Shown: in pieces, positions 24,205 through 33,840 of the stretch
Numbering within the stretch: the first letter of the stretch is position 1
How the letters are laid out: each line of letters starts with the position of its first letter
Assembly (NCBI GenBank): GCA_963747535.1
Contig: CAVVFX010000011.1
Coordinates: 434,001-498,000, forward strand
DNA: 64,000 nt
Direction of reading: 5' to 3'
From: CAVVFX01 sp963747535
GTDB lineage: Bacteria; Acidobacteriota; Terriglobia; Bryobacterales; Bryobacteraceae
Made by a program: the position numbers and the translations under genes
Notes under the pieces: generated by a model
The model's input: only the letters and a program-made list of their open reading frames with translations
The model's database searches: none
What the model was told of the DNA's origin: nothing

Positions 24205-25476
24205 CTAGCCACCCCACGGTAAGCGATCCAGGTTGCCCTCGCTGTCGAACTCGAGCGCGAACGCCGGACCCTCGATTTCCAGCGCGGGATTCTCTTCAAT
24301 CTGCGCGCGGAGATTCTCGCTCATGGCGAGCCGGCCCAGTTCCAGGGAGTTCCGGATCCAGGCGATCGTGACATTTCCGGTATCCGCTTTGCCCACGGTC
24401 TGCGCCAAAATCCTGATGCACTTCTCGTCCGACGCGTAATGGATTGGTGCCCGCACGGCAGCCAGCGAACCGGAAGTTATGGCGTTCACCCAGGTCGGCT
24501 CGAGATCGATTTTGGCGAGCAGCCGGTCGTGAATCGCGTCCGCCATTCCTATCCCCACCGCATTGCCATGTGTTGCGGACGAAAGGTCGCGCAGATAGAT
24601 CCGTTCAATTCGCGGAATCCCGGGCCAGGGATTGTATTGTCCCAGAACACCGCGGTTCACGACCTTGGTATCCATTCCGGTGCCGCTGATATCCTTGCCG
24701 ATCTCGTCGAGGATCAGAAGGTCCAGCGCCGGCACGGGGAGGCGCCCCATCCAGGACTTCACGGTCGCAAAAAGCCTTTCTTCGCCCTCGATCAGATTCT
24801 CCGCCGTCAATGCTGCGATACGCGCGGTATGGTGACTCGAGTCCTCCAGAATGGCCACCCCGCCGAGGATCTTGCCGGTCGCGAGATTCTGCTGCGCGGC
24901 CGCCCGGATGACGTTCTCCATTCCGAGAGAGCGCGCGTGCCGGTGGCAGGACCGCGCGCCGTCGATCTTGCCCAACCCGATGGCCGCCATCTTGGTCACG
25001 CCGCTCTCGACGGGGCCTTGAAAACTGGTGTGCCACTTGACGCGATTGATCAGCAAAATACCATCGCTCTCCATCGCGCTCTGGTCGGCGAAGGTCTCGA
25101 TTCCGGCTTCGGTCTTGCCGGTCGAAACAACATCCATCCGGCTGACCACCGGACAGCCCATGGTGGTTTCATCGATGCCGTAGCGCCCCAGTACCTGGCG
25201 CTGCCCTTCCGCCGTCGCGCCTCCATGACTTCCCATAGCGGGAAACAGAAAAGGCCGGAAACCTCGTCCGGAGAAGAATTCGACTGCGCTCTTTACGATC
25301 GTCGCGATGTTCGCAATGCCCCGGCTGCCTGCGCCAATCGCGACCTGCGCACCCGGGGGAAGGCGTGCGGCCAACCCCGCGTTTTCCAATTCCCGATGGA
25401 CTGCCTCGCGCAAGTCGCTCAAGTGGAGATCGGGAAAGTGTTGCTTAACCATCAGAAAGCGGGGAAGGTTGGTCAC
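24205..25476 (-). CDS. LarA-like (DUF2088 / lactate-racemase-domain) protein
   Basis: 423 residues from a GTG at 25474-25476 (TNLPRFLMVKQHFPD). An upstream TTG at 25536 would add 20 residues that look non-native, and the downstream ATG (MVKQ) is the other option. DUF2088 features include VAIGAGSRGIANIATIVKSA, FLFPAMGSHGGATAEGQ (the MGSHGG region binds the nickel-pincer cofactor in LarA), INRVKWHTSF, and LDLLILDEIGKDISGTGMD. It belongs to the branch without lar operon partners; the reaction may be racemisation or epimerisation of a hydroxy acid, but this is inference. Divergent from the cytochrome gene. Confidence 0.75.
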   Translation of the reverse strand: MTNLPRFLMVKQHFPDLHLSDLREAVHRELENAGLAARLPPGAQVAIGAGSRGIANIATIVKSAVEFFSGRGFRPFLFPAMGSHGGATAEGQRQVLGRYGIDETTMGCPVVSRMDVVSTGKTEAGIETFADQSAMESDGILLINRVKWHTSFQGPVESGVTKMAAIGLGKIDGARSCHRHARSLGMENVIRAAAQQNLATGKILGGVAILEDSSHHTARIAALTAENLIEGEERLFATVKSWMGRLPVPALDLLILDEIGKDISGTGMDTKVVNRGVLGQYNPWPGIPRIERIYLRDLSSATHGNAVGIGMADAIHDRLLAKIDLEPTWVNAITSGSLAAVRAPIHYASDEKCIRILAQTVGKADTGNVTIAWIRNSLELGRLAMSENLRAQIEENPALEIEGPAFALEFDSEGNLDRLPWGG

Positions 25477-25531
25477 ACGATTATTTTCGCAGGTCACTTC
25501 ACATGCGAGCCCAAGTAACGCTGTGGCTGAG

Positions 25532-25537
25532 TACAAT
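25532..25537 (+). promoter_or_regulatory. TACAAT -10 element giving a leaderless-looking start
   Basis: TACAAT followed by AGTCTGA and the ATG at 25545, a gap of seven bases. There is no ribosome binding site. The matching -35 is poor. Compare 15424 and 61224. Confidence 0.4.
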
Positions 25538-25544
25538 AGTCTGA

Positions 25545-26297
25545 ATGCGGTGTTTGTATCTGATTCTGTCGATTCGTTTGTCTTGCGGCCTGTTGGCAGC
25601 CGTGGCCGCCGATCCGGACCCGGCTGCCGTGAAACGAGGCAAGGTCAGCTTCGTCGCAACTTGCGGATTTTGTCATGGCAACGATGGCACGGGGTCGCGA
25701 GCGCCCGACCTGGTGCGGTCGCCCCTGCTCCTGCACGACACCAACGGCGAGACCCTGGGTCCTGTGATTCGCAGTGGGTTGCCTGACGACGGCATGCCGG
25801 CGTTTCCCTTTACCGACGCGCAGATTCAGGATATCGCGGCATTCCTCCATGCGCAGGCTTTAGCCGGGCTGCGCAGCGCTCATTTGCCGGGCGACTATCC
25901 GGTGGAGAAATTGCTCACCGGGAACGCCGAAGCCGGTAAGGCTTATTTCAATGGTGCGGGCGGATGCACCAAATGTCATTCCGTGACCGGTGATCTCAAG
26001 GAGATCGGGAAACATTACACTCCCATCGTGCTGCAGAGCCAGATTCTGTATCCTTCGGGTGAAAAGTTGACCGCTACCGTGACGCTGCCGTCGGGACAGA
26101 AGGTAGAGGGCACGGTGATCACCCACGATGAATTCTCGATTGCTTTGCGCGATGCGGACGGATGGTATCGCTCTTACGATTTGAAGCGCGTCAAGGCCGA
26201 CATCCACGACCAGTTGGAGCAGCACCGCGCGTTGCTCCATCAGTACACCGATAAAGACGTGCACAATCTTTTCGCTTACCTGGAGTCATTGAAGTGA
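25545..26297 (+). CDS. Exported di-heme-type cytochrome c
   Basis: 250 residues. Signal peptide to about AVAADP. Heme sites CGFCH (40-44) and CTKCH (141-145), each with later Met ligands available (GMPAFPFTD). The C-terminal third (LTATVTLPSGQKVEGTVITH, DEFSIALRDADGWYRSYDL) is a beta-rich insert typical of acidobacterial cytochromes placed next to PQQ dehydrogenases. Its stop overlaps the GTG start of the dehydrogenase. It probably accepts electrons from that enzyme in the periplasm. Confidence 0.88.
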   Translation: MRCLYLILSIRLSCGLLAAVAADPDPAAVKRGKVSFVATCGFCHGNDGTGSRAPDLVRSPLLLHDTNGETLGPVIRSGLPDDGMPAFPFTDAQIQDIAAFLHAQALAGLRSAHLPGDYPVEKLLTGNAEAGKAYFNGAGGCTKCHSVTGDLKEIGKHYTPIVLQSQILYPSGEKLTATVTLPSGQKVEGTVITHDEFSIALRDADGWYRSYDLKRVKADIHDQLEQHRALLHQYTDKDVHNLFAYLESLK

Positions 26298-27847
26298 AGC
26301 TGATCTCGGGGATGTTACTAGTTGTTTCCTGTCTGGGAGCCCAAGGTCTGGACCCGGCGCTGATCGCGAAACCGACCGCCGATATGTGGCCTACTTACAA
26401 TGGCGATTACTCGGGCCGCCGGTATAGCGCGCTCAAGCAGATTAACTCGACTAACATCAGGTCGATTACGCCGGGCTGGGTGTTCGAAGCCAAGTCGGCG
26501 AACATTAAGTCCACGCCCTTGCTGGTCGACGGCGTGCTCTATTTTACGGTCCCGGACAATGTCTATGCGATCGACGCGCGGACAGGCCGCCAGATCTGGC
26601 ACTATCAATATCCGCCCAATCAGGGCGATCATATCGGGCAGCGCGGGGTCGGGATGTACAAGGAGTGGCTGTATTTCGAAACGCCCGATGCGCACCTCGT
26701 CTGTTTGAGCGCGAAGAACGGCAAAGTGCGCTGGAACGTAGTGTTGGCTGACGAGAAGATGGGCTACTTCGCGACCATGGCGCCGCTGGTCGTGCGGGAT
26801 CATGTAATCGTCGGAGTGTCGGGCGATGTGACCGATATTCCAGGATTTCTGGAATCGATCGACGCCGAAACGGGCAAGGTGCAGTGGCGCTTTTATACGC
26901 AGCCGAAGAAGGGCGAGCCGGGATCGGACACCTGGCCAAAAACCGGCGATGCCATCGAGCACGGCGGCGGCATGACCTGGATGACCGGCACTTACGATCC
27001 GGAAACCAACCTGGTCTATTGGGGCACGGGGAATCCGAATCCGGTGCTGGTGGGCGAGGGACGGCCGGGCGACAACCTGTACACGTGCTCGATCGTCGCG
27101 GTCAACGCCGATAGCGGCAAACTGGCCTGGTATTTTCAGCCCTCGCCGCACGATGTACACGATTGGGATGCGGTAGAAACTCCCGTGCTCTTCGATGCCG
27201 AATTTAAGGGCGTGAAACGCAAGTTACTGGCCCAGGCCAGCCGCAACGGGTATTTCTTCGTCATGGACCGAACCAACGGCGAGCACCTGCTGACGTCGCC
27301 GTTTATCGAGACCAACTGGGCCGTCGGAATCGACGAGCAAGGCCGTCCCGTGCGCAAGATCGACAAGGATCCGACGCCGGATGGCGCGCTGGTCGAGCCG
27401 TCGTCCAATGGTTCGACGAACTGGATGGCGCCGAGCTTCGACCCGTTGACCGGAATGTTCTATGTGACCGCGCGGAAGACCTGGGGCGTGTTTTATAAGA
27501 CAGCGGAAGGTAAGGCGGAAGGATGGGGCGGACGCGATCGCGGTCTCTATGCGGATTCGGTCCTGCAGGCGATCGACTTCCAATCGGGAACGATTCGCTG
27601 GAGTCATCCCCTGGGGACCGGAGAGGCTTCGTCCGGGATTCTGACGACAGCCGGAAATATTCTGGTAACTGGTGATGTCGCGGGGAACTTACTCGTACTC
27701 GACCCACTTACCGGCAAGACGCTGTGGCACTTTCGGGCGAATGCCAAGTTAGTAAGTTGCCCGATGACTTATGAGCTCGACGGAGTGCAGTATATTTTGA
27801 CTGCCATCGGCGACATCATCTACGTGTGGCGATTGCCCGAAGCTTAG
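26294..27847 (+). CDS. PQQ-dependent dehydrogenase (methanol/ethanol type beta-propeller)
   Basis: 517 residues starting at GTG 26294 (GTGA overlap). Signal peptide up to about LGAQG. Propeller repeats with the W-motif: MWPTYNGDYSGRRYSALKQI, VYAIDARTGRQIWHYQY, SGKLAWYFQPSPHDVHDWDA, VLDPLTGKTLWHFRANA. The catalytic Asp is in HDVHDWDAVETP. The adjacent Cys-Cys pair that caps PQQ in classical alcohol dehydrogenases is absent (GVSGDVTD at that place), which makes substrate and even cofactor use less certain. Likely oxidises an alcohol or sugar and reduces the neighbouring cytochrome. Confidence 0.85.
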   Translation: MKLISGMLLVVSCLGAQGLDPALIAKPTADMWPTYNGDYSGRRYSALKQINSTNIRSITPGWVFEAKSANIKSTPLLVDGVLYFTVPDNVYAIDARTGRQIWHYQYPPNQGDHIGQRGVGMYKEWLYFETPDAHLVCLSAKNGKVRWNVVLADEKMGYFATMAPLVVRDHVIVGVSGDVTDIPGFLESIDAETGKVQWRFYTQPKKGEPGSDTWPKTGDAIEHGGGMTWMTGTYDPETNLVYWGTGNPNPVLVGEGRPGDNLYTCSIVAVNADSGKLAWYFQPSPHDVHDWDAVETPVLFDAEFKGVKRKLLAQASRNGYFFVMDRTNGEHLLTSPFIETNWAVGIDEQGRPVRKIDKDPTPDGALVEPSSNGSTNWMAPSFDPLTGMFYVTARKTWGVFYKTAEGKAEGWGGRDRGLYADSVLQAIDFQSGTIRWSHPLGTGEASSGILTTAGNILVTGDVAGNLLVLDPLTGKTLWHFRANAKLVSCPMTYELDGVQYILTAIGDIIYVWRLPEA

Positions 27848-27865
27848 CGGCTGTAGCAATTTTGT

Positions 27866-27935
27866 GGAGTAGGCCCTTGGCCTGCCGTAAGGCAGACCAT
27901 CGTTTTTTGTGGTCTGCCCGGCTGCGCAGCAGCCG
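27866..27935. repeat. Short repeat plus composite hairpin, copy E
   Basis: GGAGTAGGCCCTTGGCCTGC (27866-27885) is followed by arm 27891-27899 (GGCAGACCA), loop TCGTTTTTTG, arm 27910-27918 (TGGTCTGCC), and GGCTGC-GCA-GCAGCC (27920-27934). It lies between the convergent PQQ dehydrogenase and pectinesterase genes and may terminate both. Confidence 0.75.
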
Positions 27936-27949
27936 TTTTTGCGGCTACT

Positions 27950-28936
27950 TTACGGCGCCGGTACCCAACCGTCGAAGAACCTCTTAGATTCATAAGCTGC
28001 GGCTTGCGCGGCGGTCAGTATCTTGCCATGCGGGTCGCGTTCGCCGGGGTGGGCGCCCGGACCGGTCGAGTTGTACTCAGCATAATAAGCTGTCTCTAAC
28101 GACTTAGTTTCTCCCGGATGCCATTCCCGCCAGCCTGGGGCTTCGATGTGGGCGCCCATCTCCGTATTCAGGAACACAACCTTCGCGAAAGGACGCCACG
28201 GACGCCCCAGCCACACATGAGCGACTCCCGGGTCGGCGGTGAGAGTGCAGTGATCGAAGACATAACCGCTGTCCTGCTCCGCGCTGACCTTGCTCTGCGC
28301 CGTGATGTACCCGCCCGAGTGAGCGTTGCTGCGGATTTCACAATGGTCGAAGATGGCCTTGGAATCTCCAAAGATGAAGTCGACGTTGCCTTCAATGAAG
28401 CAGTGGGTAAAGTACTGCCTCGACGTTGGGCAGCCCACGCCCGGAGCGCACCGTTTAGTTGCCGCGTAGAGCGTATCCTGGTTGCCCAGCAATCGCATGT
28501 TGCGAAAAACCGCGCGATCTCCGGTGACATTCATCGCCAGAGCCTGCGAGCCTTGCGGAAGTTGCGGATGATGAGCATTGAAATCGTTCTGAAAGGTCAG
28601 ATTCTCAGCCATAAAATCATCGCCGGCGACATTCACCGTGGCCGATTTCGTGGTGCCTCCGGACGTGCCGGCGCTCTTATCGAAGACGATGACGGTCTTG
28701 CCGGCATCCTCGTTCGTGCCGCGAAGATGCATGTGCGGCTTGTCGATGGTCAACACTTCGCGGTAAGTGCCGGGCGCGATAGAAATCACCGCGCCTGTGT
28801 CCGGCGCCGCGTCGATGGCGCGCTGGACGGAAGCGTAGTCGCCAGTCCCATCGGCGGCGACATGAAGGACGCGAGTGTCCTGCGCTTCAAGCGAAAGGAC
28901 CATCAAAGCGGGCAGAACCAGACGAACGTGGAGCAC
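27950..28936 (-). CDS. Exported pectin methylesterase
   Basis: 328 residues from a GTG. Short signal peptide (LVLPALMVLSLEAQ). Carbohydrate esterase family 8 motifs in order: DYASVQRAIDAAP, ISIAPGTYREVL, GNQDTLYA (stabilising Gln), GNVDFIFGDSKAIFDHC with the catalytic Asp, YITAQSK, and VWLGRPWRPFAKVVFLN with the Arg-Trp substrate pair. Cleaves methyl esters of homogalacturonan (EC 3.1.1.11), pointing to plant-litter use. No pectate lyase is adjacent. Confidence 0.92.
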   Translation of the reverse strand: MLHVRLVLPALMVLSLEAQDTRVLHVAADGTGDYASVQRAIDAAPDTGAVISIAPGTYREVLTIDKPHMHLRGTNEDAGKTVIVFDKSAGTSGGTTKSATVNVAGDDFMAENLTFQNDFNAHHPQLPQGSQALAMNVTGDRAVFRNMRLLGNQDTLYAATKRCAPGVGCPTSRQYFTHCFIEGNVDFIFGDSKAIFDHCEIRSNAHSGGYITAQSKVSAEQDSGYVFDHCTLTADPGVAHVWLGRPWRPFAKVVFLNTEMGAHIEAPGWREWHPGETKSLETAYYAEYNSTGPGAHPGERDPHGKILTAAQAAAYESKRFFDGWVPAP

Positions 28937-29055
28937 TTTGTTGTTTTACCACCATTCGATCCCTCTCTCCAGAAACTGCGCCAAACTTCGTTCGCGGCGG
29001 CAAAGGCGCAAGTTTCAGACACATTGGACCGCGGGCCTGCCCCGCGGTTAGCGGC

Positions 29056-30675
29056 TCACTTCTGATTCTTGCGCAGACGCTCGATAATGCCGGCTATCTC
29101 GGGAGTGGGTTGGAGACGCTGTATCGTTTCATAGTGCGCGAGGGCCTCGGATTTCCTGCCTGGAGTCTGCTCCAGTGCGACCGCGAGGTTATATTGCGCC
29201 GGCAGCAAATCGGGCTTCAGCCGTACCGCCGCTTCGAAATGGGAAATAGCTTCCGGCATCCGGCCAGGTATGTTGCCCAGCATCATTCCGAGATTATTTT
29301 GGCACTCGGGATAATCCGGCTTCACCCGTAAGGCTGCTTCGAAATGGGGGATCGCTTCCGCGCCGCGCCTCGTGTTCATCAGGTAGTTGCCGAGGTTATA
29401 CTCTGCCACATAATTATCCTGCGTCACGTCGAGGGCGCGCTCAAAAAGCGTCTCGCTGTTTTGCCAGTACTCCGTCTGAGCCCGGGCAACGGAAATGCAC
29501 GCGACAGAGGACGCAGCCGCGGCCAGTACCAACCCCAGCTTTGCGCTCGGCCATTTTGCCAGGACCTCTGCGGCGCCCCACGCCAGCATCAGCAACAGAC
29601 CCACCATCGGGATGTACGTATACCGGTCGGCGTGCGCCTGCAAGCCGACCTGCACCAACCCGATGACGGGCACGAGCGTTCCCAAATACCAAAACCAGCC
29701 CACGGCCAGGTACGGACGCGTTCGCCACGCGAGGATGACAGTGACGCTGACGGCCGCGAGCAGGATCGCGGCAGCCGCAGCCTGCCACATCGACGGCGAT
29801 TGCTGATAGGGATACAATACCGCCAGGCGTGCGGGCCAAAACACTTGTCTCATGTAAACAACGTAGGAGATCAAAGCGTTTTCGATGCGCACCGGTAACG
29901 GATAGGACTGGACCGCTGCGGCCGACCTCTGCACGAAATAAGTCACGCAGGAGACGGCCACCGCCAATACGAGCAGCGGGAGCTTTTCCCACAGGATTTT
30001 GGGGAACCGAGCCCGGCGAAGCGGCCAGAAGTCCAGCAGCAGCAGAGTGAAGGGGAACGTGACCAGCATCGGCTTGGCCATGAGTCCGAAAGTGAACGCC
30101 AGCGCGACCAGAACATAGCCGCGGACGCTGAGACGCTCAGCATACCGCACATAGCCGTACAGCGCCAGAAAGAAGAAGCAGGCGCTAAGGACGTCCTTAC
30201 GTTCGGCGATCCAGGCCACCGATTCGACATGCAGCGGGTGCACCGCGAATATCAATGCGACGAACGCGCTGGGCCAACGCGAACCTGTTGCACGCTTCAG
30301 CGCCGCGAACAGCAGCAGGGTCGCCAGCGCGTGAAACAGAACATTGATCAGGTGGTGCATGCCGCTCTGCTGGTGAAACAGCTCGCAATCGAGCATGTGC
30401 GAAAAAAGCGTGACCGGCATCCAGTTGGAAGCCACCACCGCAGTCAGCGCCCATTTGATGCTATCCGGAGTCAGGCCGGACTGGACGTGCGCATTCCCGG
30501 TGACATACAAATCGTCGTCGTAACTGGTGAAATCGAAGCTTCCTACCTGAGAGTAAACGAGGAAGATCCCGAGAATCAGGACGAGCCCGATAGACAGGTC
30601 GGCCAGGGGCAGCGGTCCGGCCGGTTTTGGCTCGCCGGTCTGAGGCTTACGCGGAGTAGCGCGGGTCCTGGACAT
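29056..30675 (-). CDS. TMTC-like polytopic membrane protein with C-terminal TPR repeats
   Basis: 539 residues. About ten TM helices over residues 25-405, with an early acidic loop FTSYDDDLYVTGNAHVQSGL, the WMPVTLFSHMLDCELF helix, HPLHVESVAWIAERKDVLS, and HADRYTYIPMVG. These match the GT-C-type TMTC/DUF1736 architecture. Four TPR units follow (about 420-539: AEYNLGNYLMNTRRGAEAIPHFEAAL and similar). Eukaryotic TMTCs are O-mannosyltransferases; the bacterial role is unproven. It starts 9 bp after the GH57/GlgA fusion, so it is the last gene of that operon. Paralogue of 36382-38025. Confidence 0.8.
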   Translation of the reverse strand: MSRTRATPRKPQTGEPKPAGPLPLADLSIGLVLILGIFLVYSQVGSFDFTSYDDDLYVTGNAHVQSGLTPDSIKWALTAVVASNWMPVTLFSHMLDCELFHQQSGMHHLINVLFHALATLLLFAALKRATGSRWPSAFVALIFAVHPLHVESVAWIAERKDVLSACFFFLALYGYVRYAERLSVRGYVLVALAFTFGLMAKPMLVTFPFTLLLLDFWPLRRARFPKILWEKLPLLVLAVAVSCVTYFVQRSAAAVQSYPLPVRIENALISYVVYMRQVFWPARLAVLYPYQQSPSMWQAAAAAILLAAVSVTVILAWRTRPYLAVGWFWYLGTLVPVIGLVQVGLQAHADRYTYIPMVGLLLMLAWGAAEVLAKWPSAKLGLVLAAAASSVACISVARAQTEYWQNSETLFERALDVTQDNYVAEYNLGNYLMNTRRGAEAIPHFEAALRVKPDYPECQNNLGMMLGNIPGRMPEAISHFEAAVRLKPDLLPAQYNLAVALEQTPGRKSEALAHYETIQRLQPTPEIAGIIERLRKNQK

Positions 30676-30684
30676 GCTCAGCGT

Positions 30685-33600
30685 TTAACGCAAGAGTAAC
30701 TTGCGATAGAGATCCACATAGGCTGCCGCGGATTTATCCCACGAGTAGTTGCTGCCAAGCGCGTTCCTTATCAATCGGGCCCATTGCGGTTTTTTTTGAA
30801 AAAGGGTCAGTGCGCGATCCACAGTCGCCAGCAGCACACCCGCTTCATACGGTTCAAAGACGAAACCGTTTCCTTTGCGCTCGCGCTGATAATTGAAGTT
30901 TCGCACGCTGTCCTTCAAGCCGCCGGTGGCCCGCACGATGGGGATGGTTCCATATTTGAGACTGTATAGCTGGTTGAGTCCGGAGGGTTCGTACAGCGAC
31001 GGCATGAGAAACACGTCGGCGCCCGCTTCAATACGGTGCGCCAACGCATCATTGAAGCCGATCTGTACCCTGGCCCGTTCGCGACACCGATCAGCCGCAT
31101 CGAGAAAGAACTTCTCGTAGTGCGGATCGCCGGTTCCCAGCAATACAAATTGGATGTCCCGCTGCAGTAACTGCTCCATGATCTGCTCGAGCAGGTCGAA
31201 GCCTTTTTGCGACACCAGGCGGGACACCATGCCGATGAGCATGACGTCGCGCCGCATCGCCAGTTTAAAGCTTTTCTGAAGATCGGCCTTGCACAACGCC
31301 TTCCCCGCGAGGTTGTCCGGACTGAAGTTCCGCGCAATGAAGGGATCCGTCGCCGGATTCCAGACGCTGTAATCCACACCGTTGAGAATCCCGTACAAAT
31401 CGCCGGCGCGTTGCCGCAGCAGACCGTCCAGCCCGCAGCCGTGCTCCGGCGTCAGGATCTCGCGGGCATAGGTTGGACTCACGGTGGTGATTGCATCGGC
31501 ACTCGCGAGCCCTGCTTTCAGGAAATTGATTTTGCCGTAGAACTCCAGGTAGCGGTCGCTGAAGAGTCGGGAGTCCAGATCGAGCACCGGCCAGTCCGAA
31601 GCCGGGAACAGTCCCTGGTAGGCCTGATTGTGGACCGTGAACACGGTCCCGGCGTTGAAGAGCCGGGGATACAACTCGGGTTGCGCTTTAAGAAACGTAT
31701 TCGCCAGCGCCGCTTGCCAGTCATGAGAGTGCAGGATGTCGAACGGCCCTAACTGGGAAAGCAACTGCAGCGCAGCCCGTGCGAAGAAGGCAAAGCGCGC
31801 GGCGTTGTCAGGGTAATCGGCGTCAGGCGCTCCGTAAAGATAGTCGCGATCGAAGTAGCGATCCGCGCGAATCAGGTAGACTGGAATGCCGCTGCCTAAT
31901 TCCGCCTTGAGGATCGCGGCCGGTTCCTCGCTCCGGCCGACAGGAACATCGAAACGGATGCCGGTATCGCTGACCGATTGGGAATTTCCGAGCGCCTGCC
32001 GGTAAGCCGGCATGACCAGCGTCACTTTGTGTCCGAGCAGATCGAGGGCTTTGGCCAGCGAGCCCACCATGTCGGCAAGGCCGCCGGTCTTGGCGAATGG
32101 CACGATCTCCGGACAGATCATGGCGATCCGCAGGCGCCTGGTCGTCTTGACCGCCCTCTTGACCGTCCGGGGAGGGACGATCGGTTCCAGTTCACTAGCC
32201 CGAAGCTCTTTGCGATACTCAGACGCGACGGCAATCTGCGGGAAGATATTGTCCTGAGTCTCGATCCGGGCCAGCCAGTCTTCATCGATCGCGTCGGCCT
32301 CGATCTGGCGCGCCAGTTCCCGAAACCGCAGCAGATGGCTCTTGATGCGGCCGGCCGCGTATTGCACCATGGCCCCGTTATGAATCATGAACGCCCAGTC
32401 GCTGGCCTGCGAGAGCAGCAGTTCGCGGGCAGCCTGATCGATCGCCCTGTGAACCAGCGGTGTAGTATCATCCTGAGACGCGCGGGCGATGCGCTCCATG
32501 GTCTCTGCAGCCGCGTGCAGGTGCGGATAGATCCAATCGTTCTGGCTGTTGAGCCAGACGTCGCTGAACCCTTTTTGTCCCCAACTGGATTGGGAAGGCT
32601 GCGCAGTCTGGTTCTCCGGATACTCATCGAGATACTCGGACAGCGTGATCAGCTTAACGCAATTCTGCCGGGTGGCAGTCTTGCGAATCAGGTGATCGAG
32701 CCAGGTGGGACCTTCCCACCACCAATGGCCGAACAACTCGGCATCATACGGCGCCAGGATGAGTGGCTTACGGTCCATCTTTTGGGAGATGTGCTCGATT
32801 TGACCGACCCGCCCGGCAAGATAGTGGTCGGCGTGGCGTTCGGCTTTCATCCCGGCCCACTCCGGCACGTATGCTTCTTTCTGGCGATCGGGTCCGGTGA
32901 TCCGGTAATACTTGATTCCGGTGTCGACGCGAATGCCGCCGGGTTGGATGTAGTCTCGAATGTAATCGAGATCGAGATCGAAGCCGACGTCGCGATAGAA
33001 CTCGCGGTAATCGAAGTCGCCGGGATAACCTTCGACCGAACTCCAGACCTGCTTGGAGGAATCGGGATCGCGTCCGAAAGCCGCTACACCCGAAGGACAA
33101 CGCAAGGGCGCATAGACGCCGTACTTGGGCCGGACGCTGGCGTGCGTGATGCCGTGCGTTTCGAGAATTGTATAACGGATGCCGAAGTCAGCCAGGATCT
33201 GGTCGACTTGCGGATAGTACCCGCATTCGGGTAGCCAGAACCCTTGGGGTCGGCAACCGAACAGTTGTGTATAAAGCTCGACGCCAACGCGGACCTGGGC
33301 GCGCACGGCCGATTCATTGACGGCGAGCAGTGGCAAATAAGCGTGGGTCGCGGCACAGGCGATCACCTCTACCTTGCCGAGATCCTGAAAACGCTTGAAC
33401 GCATTGACCAGGTTTCCGCCATACCAGTCGACAAAAGCGCGGCGCACCTGGAGAAAGAGCTGCTCGTACATGCAGGCGAGGGTCTGGAACTGCGGCTGGT
33501 CGCGGGTGCGAATGATTTCCTTGCGGGCTAGCGCGATGGATTGATCGAGGCGGGCGACGTAACGCTCCCGGAGAAGAGGATCGAGAAGCATGGTGGCCAG

Positions 33601-33840
33601 CGTCGGGGTGAGCGAAAACGTCAGGCGGAAATCGATACCGTCTTCGACCAGTCCTTCCAGTACCATGAACAGCCGCACGTAGGTTTCGGTGATGGCTTCG
33701 AAGAGCCAGCTCTCCTCTAGCGACACTTCGTGTTCGGGATGACGGACGAAAGGGAGGTGCGCGTGCAACAGCAGGGCGAGGTAGCCTTTTGCATCGCCGC
33801 GCGACGCGCCAGGGGCACCCCGGTGTGTGCTACCTGCCAA
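30685..33840 (-). CDS. Fusion of GH57 alpha-glucan branching-type enzyme and GT5 glycogen synthase
   Basis: 1051 residues, about the sum of two full enzymes. Residues about 18-560 are GH57/DUF1957: LALLLHAHLPFVRHPEHE, nucleophile Glu205 in GFWLPECGYYP, acid Asp near 363 in LILAPYDAELFGHWWWEGP. After an Arg/Lys-rich linker, about 570-1051 is GlgA: RIAMICPEIVPFAKTGGLAD (ADP-glucose-binding KTGGL), TVHNQAYQGLFPASDW, GVDYSVWNPATD, MPSLYEPSGLNQLYSLKYGT. The chain therefore can elongate and branch alpha-1,4-glucan. The TTG start at 33840 overlaps the DUF4912 gene by 11 bp; the true start may vary by a few codons. All catalytic residues I can check are intact. Confidence 0.9.
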   Translation of the reverse strand: MAGSTHRGAPGASRGDAKGYLALLLHAHLPFVRHPEHEVSLEESWLFEAITETYVRLFMVLEGLVEDGIDFRLTFSLTPTLATMLLDPLLRERYVARLDQSIALARKEIIRTRDQPQFQTLACMYEQLFLQVRRAFVDWYGGNLVNAFKRFQDLGKVEVIACAATHAYLPLLAVNESAVRAQVRVGVELYTQLFGCRPQGFWLPECGYYPQVDQILADFGIRYTILETHGITHASVRPKYGVYAPLRCPSGVAAFGRDPDSSKQVWSSVEGYPGDFDYREFYRDVGFDLDLDYIRDYIQPGGIRVDTGIKYYRITGPDRQKEAYVPEWAGMKAERHADHYLAGRVGQIEHISQKMDRKPLILAPYDAELFGHWWWEGPTWLDHLIRKTATRQNCVKLITLSEYLDEYPENQTAQPSQSSWGQKGFSDVWLNSQNDWIYPHLHAAAETMERIARASQDDTTPLVHRAIDQAARELLLSQASDWAFMIHNGAMVQYAAGRIKSHLLRFRELARQIEADAIDEDWLARIETQDNIFPQIAVASEYRKELRASELEPIVPPRTVKRAVKTTRRLRIAMICPEIVPFAKTGGLADMVGSLAKALDLLGHKVTLVMPAYRQALGNSQSVSDTGIRFDVPVGRSEEPAAILKAELGSGIPVYLIRADRYFDRDYLYGAPDADYPDNAARFAFFARAALQLLSQLGPFDILHSHDWQAALANTFLKAQPELYPRLFNAGTVFTVHNQAYQGLFPASDWPVLDLDSRLFSDRYLEFYGKINFLKAGLASADAITTVSPTYAREILTPEHGCGLDGLLRQRAGDLYGILNGVDYSVWNPATDPFIARNFSPDNLAGKALCKADLQKSFKLAMRRDVMLIGMVSRLVSQKGFDLLEQIMEQLLQRDIQFVLLGTGDPHYEKFFLDAADRCRERARVQIGFNDALAHRIEAGADVFLMPSLYEPSGLNQLYSLKYGTIPIVRATGGLKDSVRNFNYQRERKGNGFVFEPYEAGVLLATVDRALTLFQKKPQWARLIRNALGSNYSWDKSAAAYVDLYRKLLLR

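Noticed and set aside
31978..33234. 418-codon plus-strand frame inside the GH57/GlgA gene
   Set aside because: Antisense shadow of a gene whose catalytic motifs are intact.
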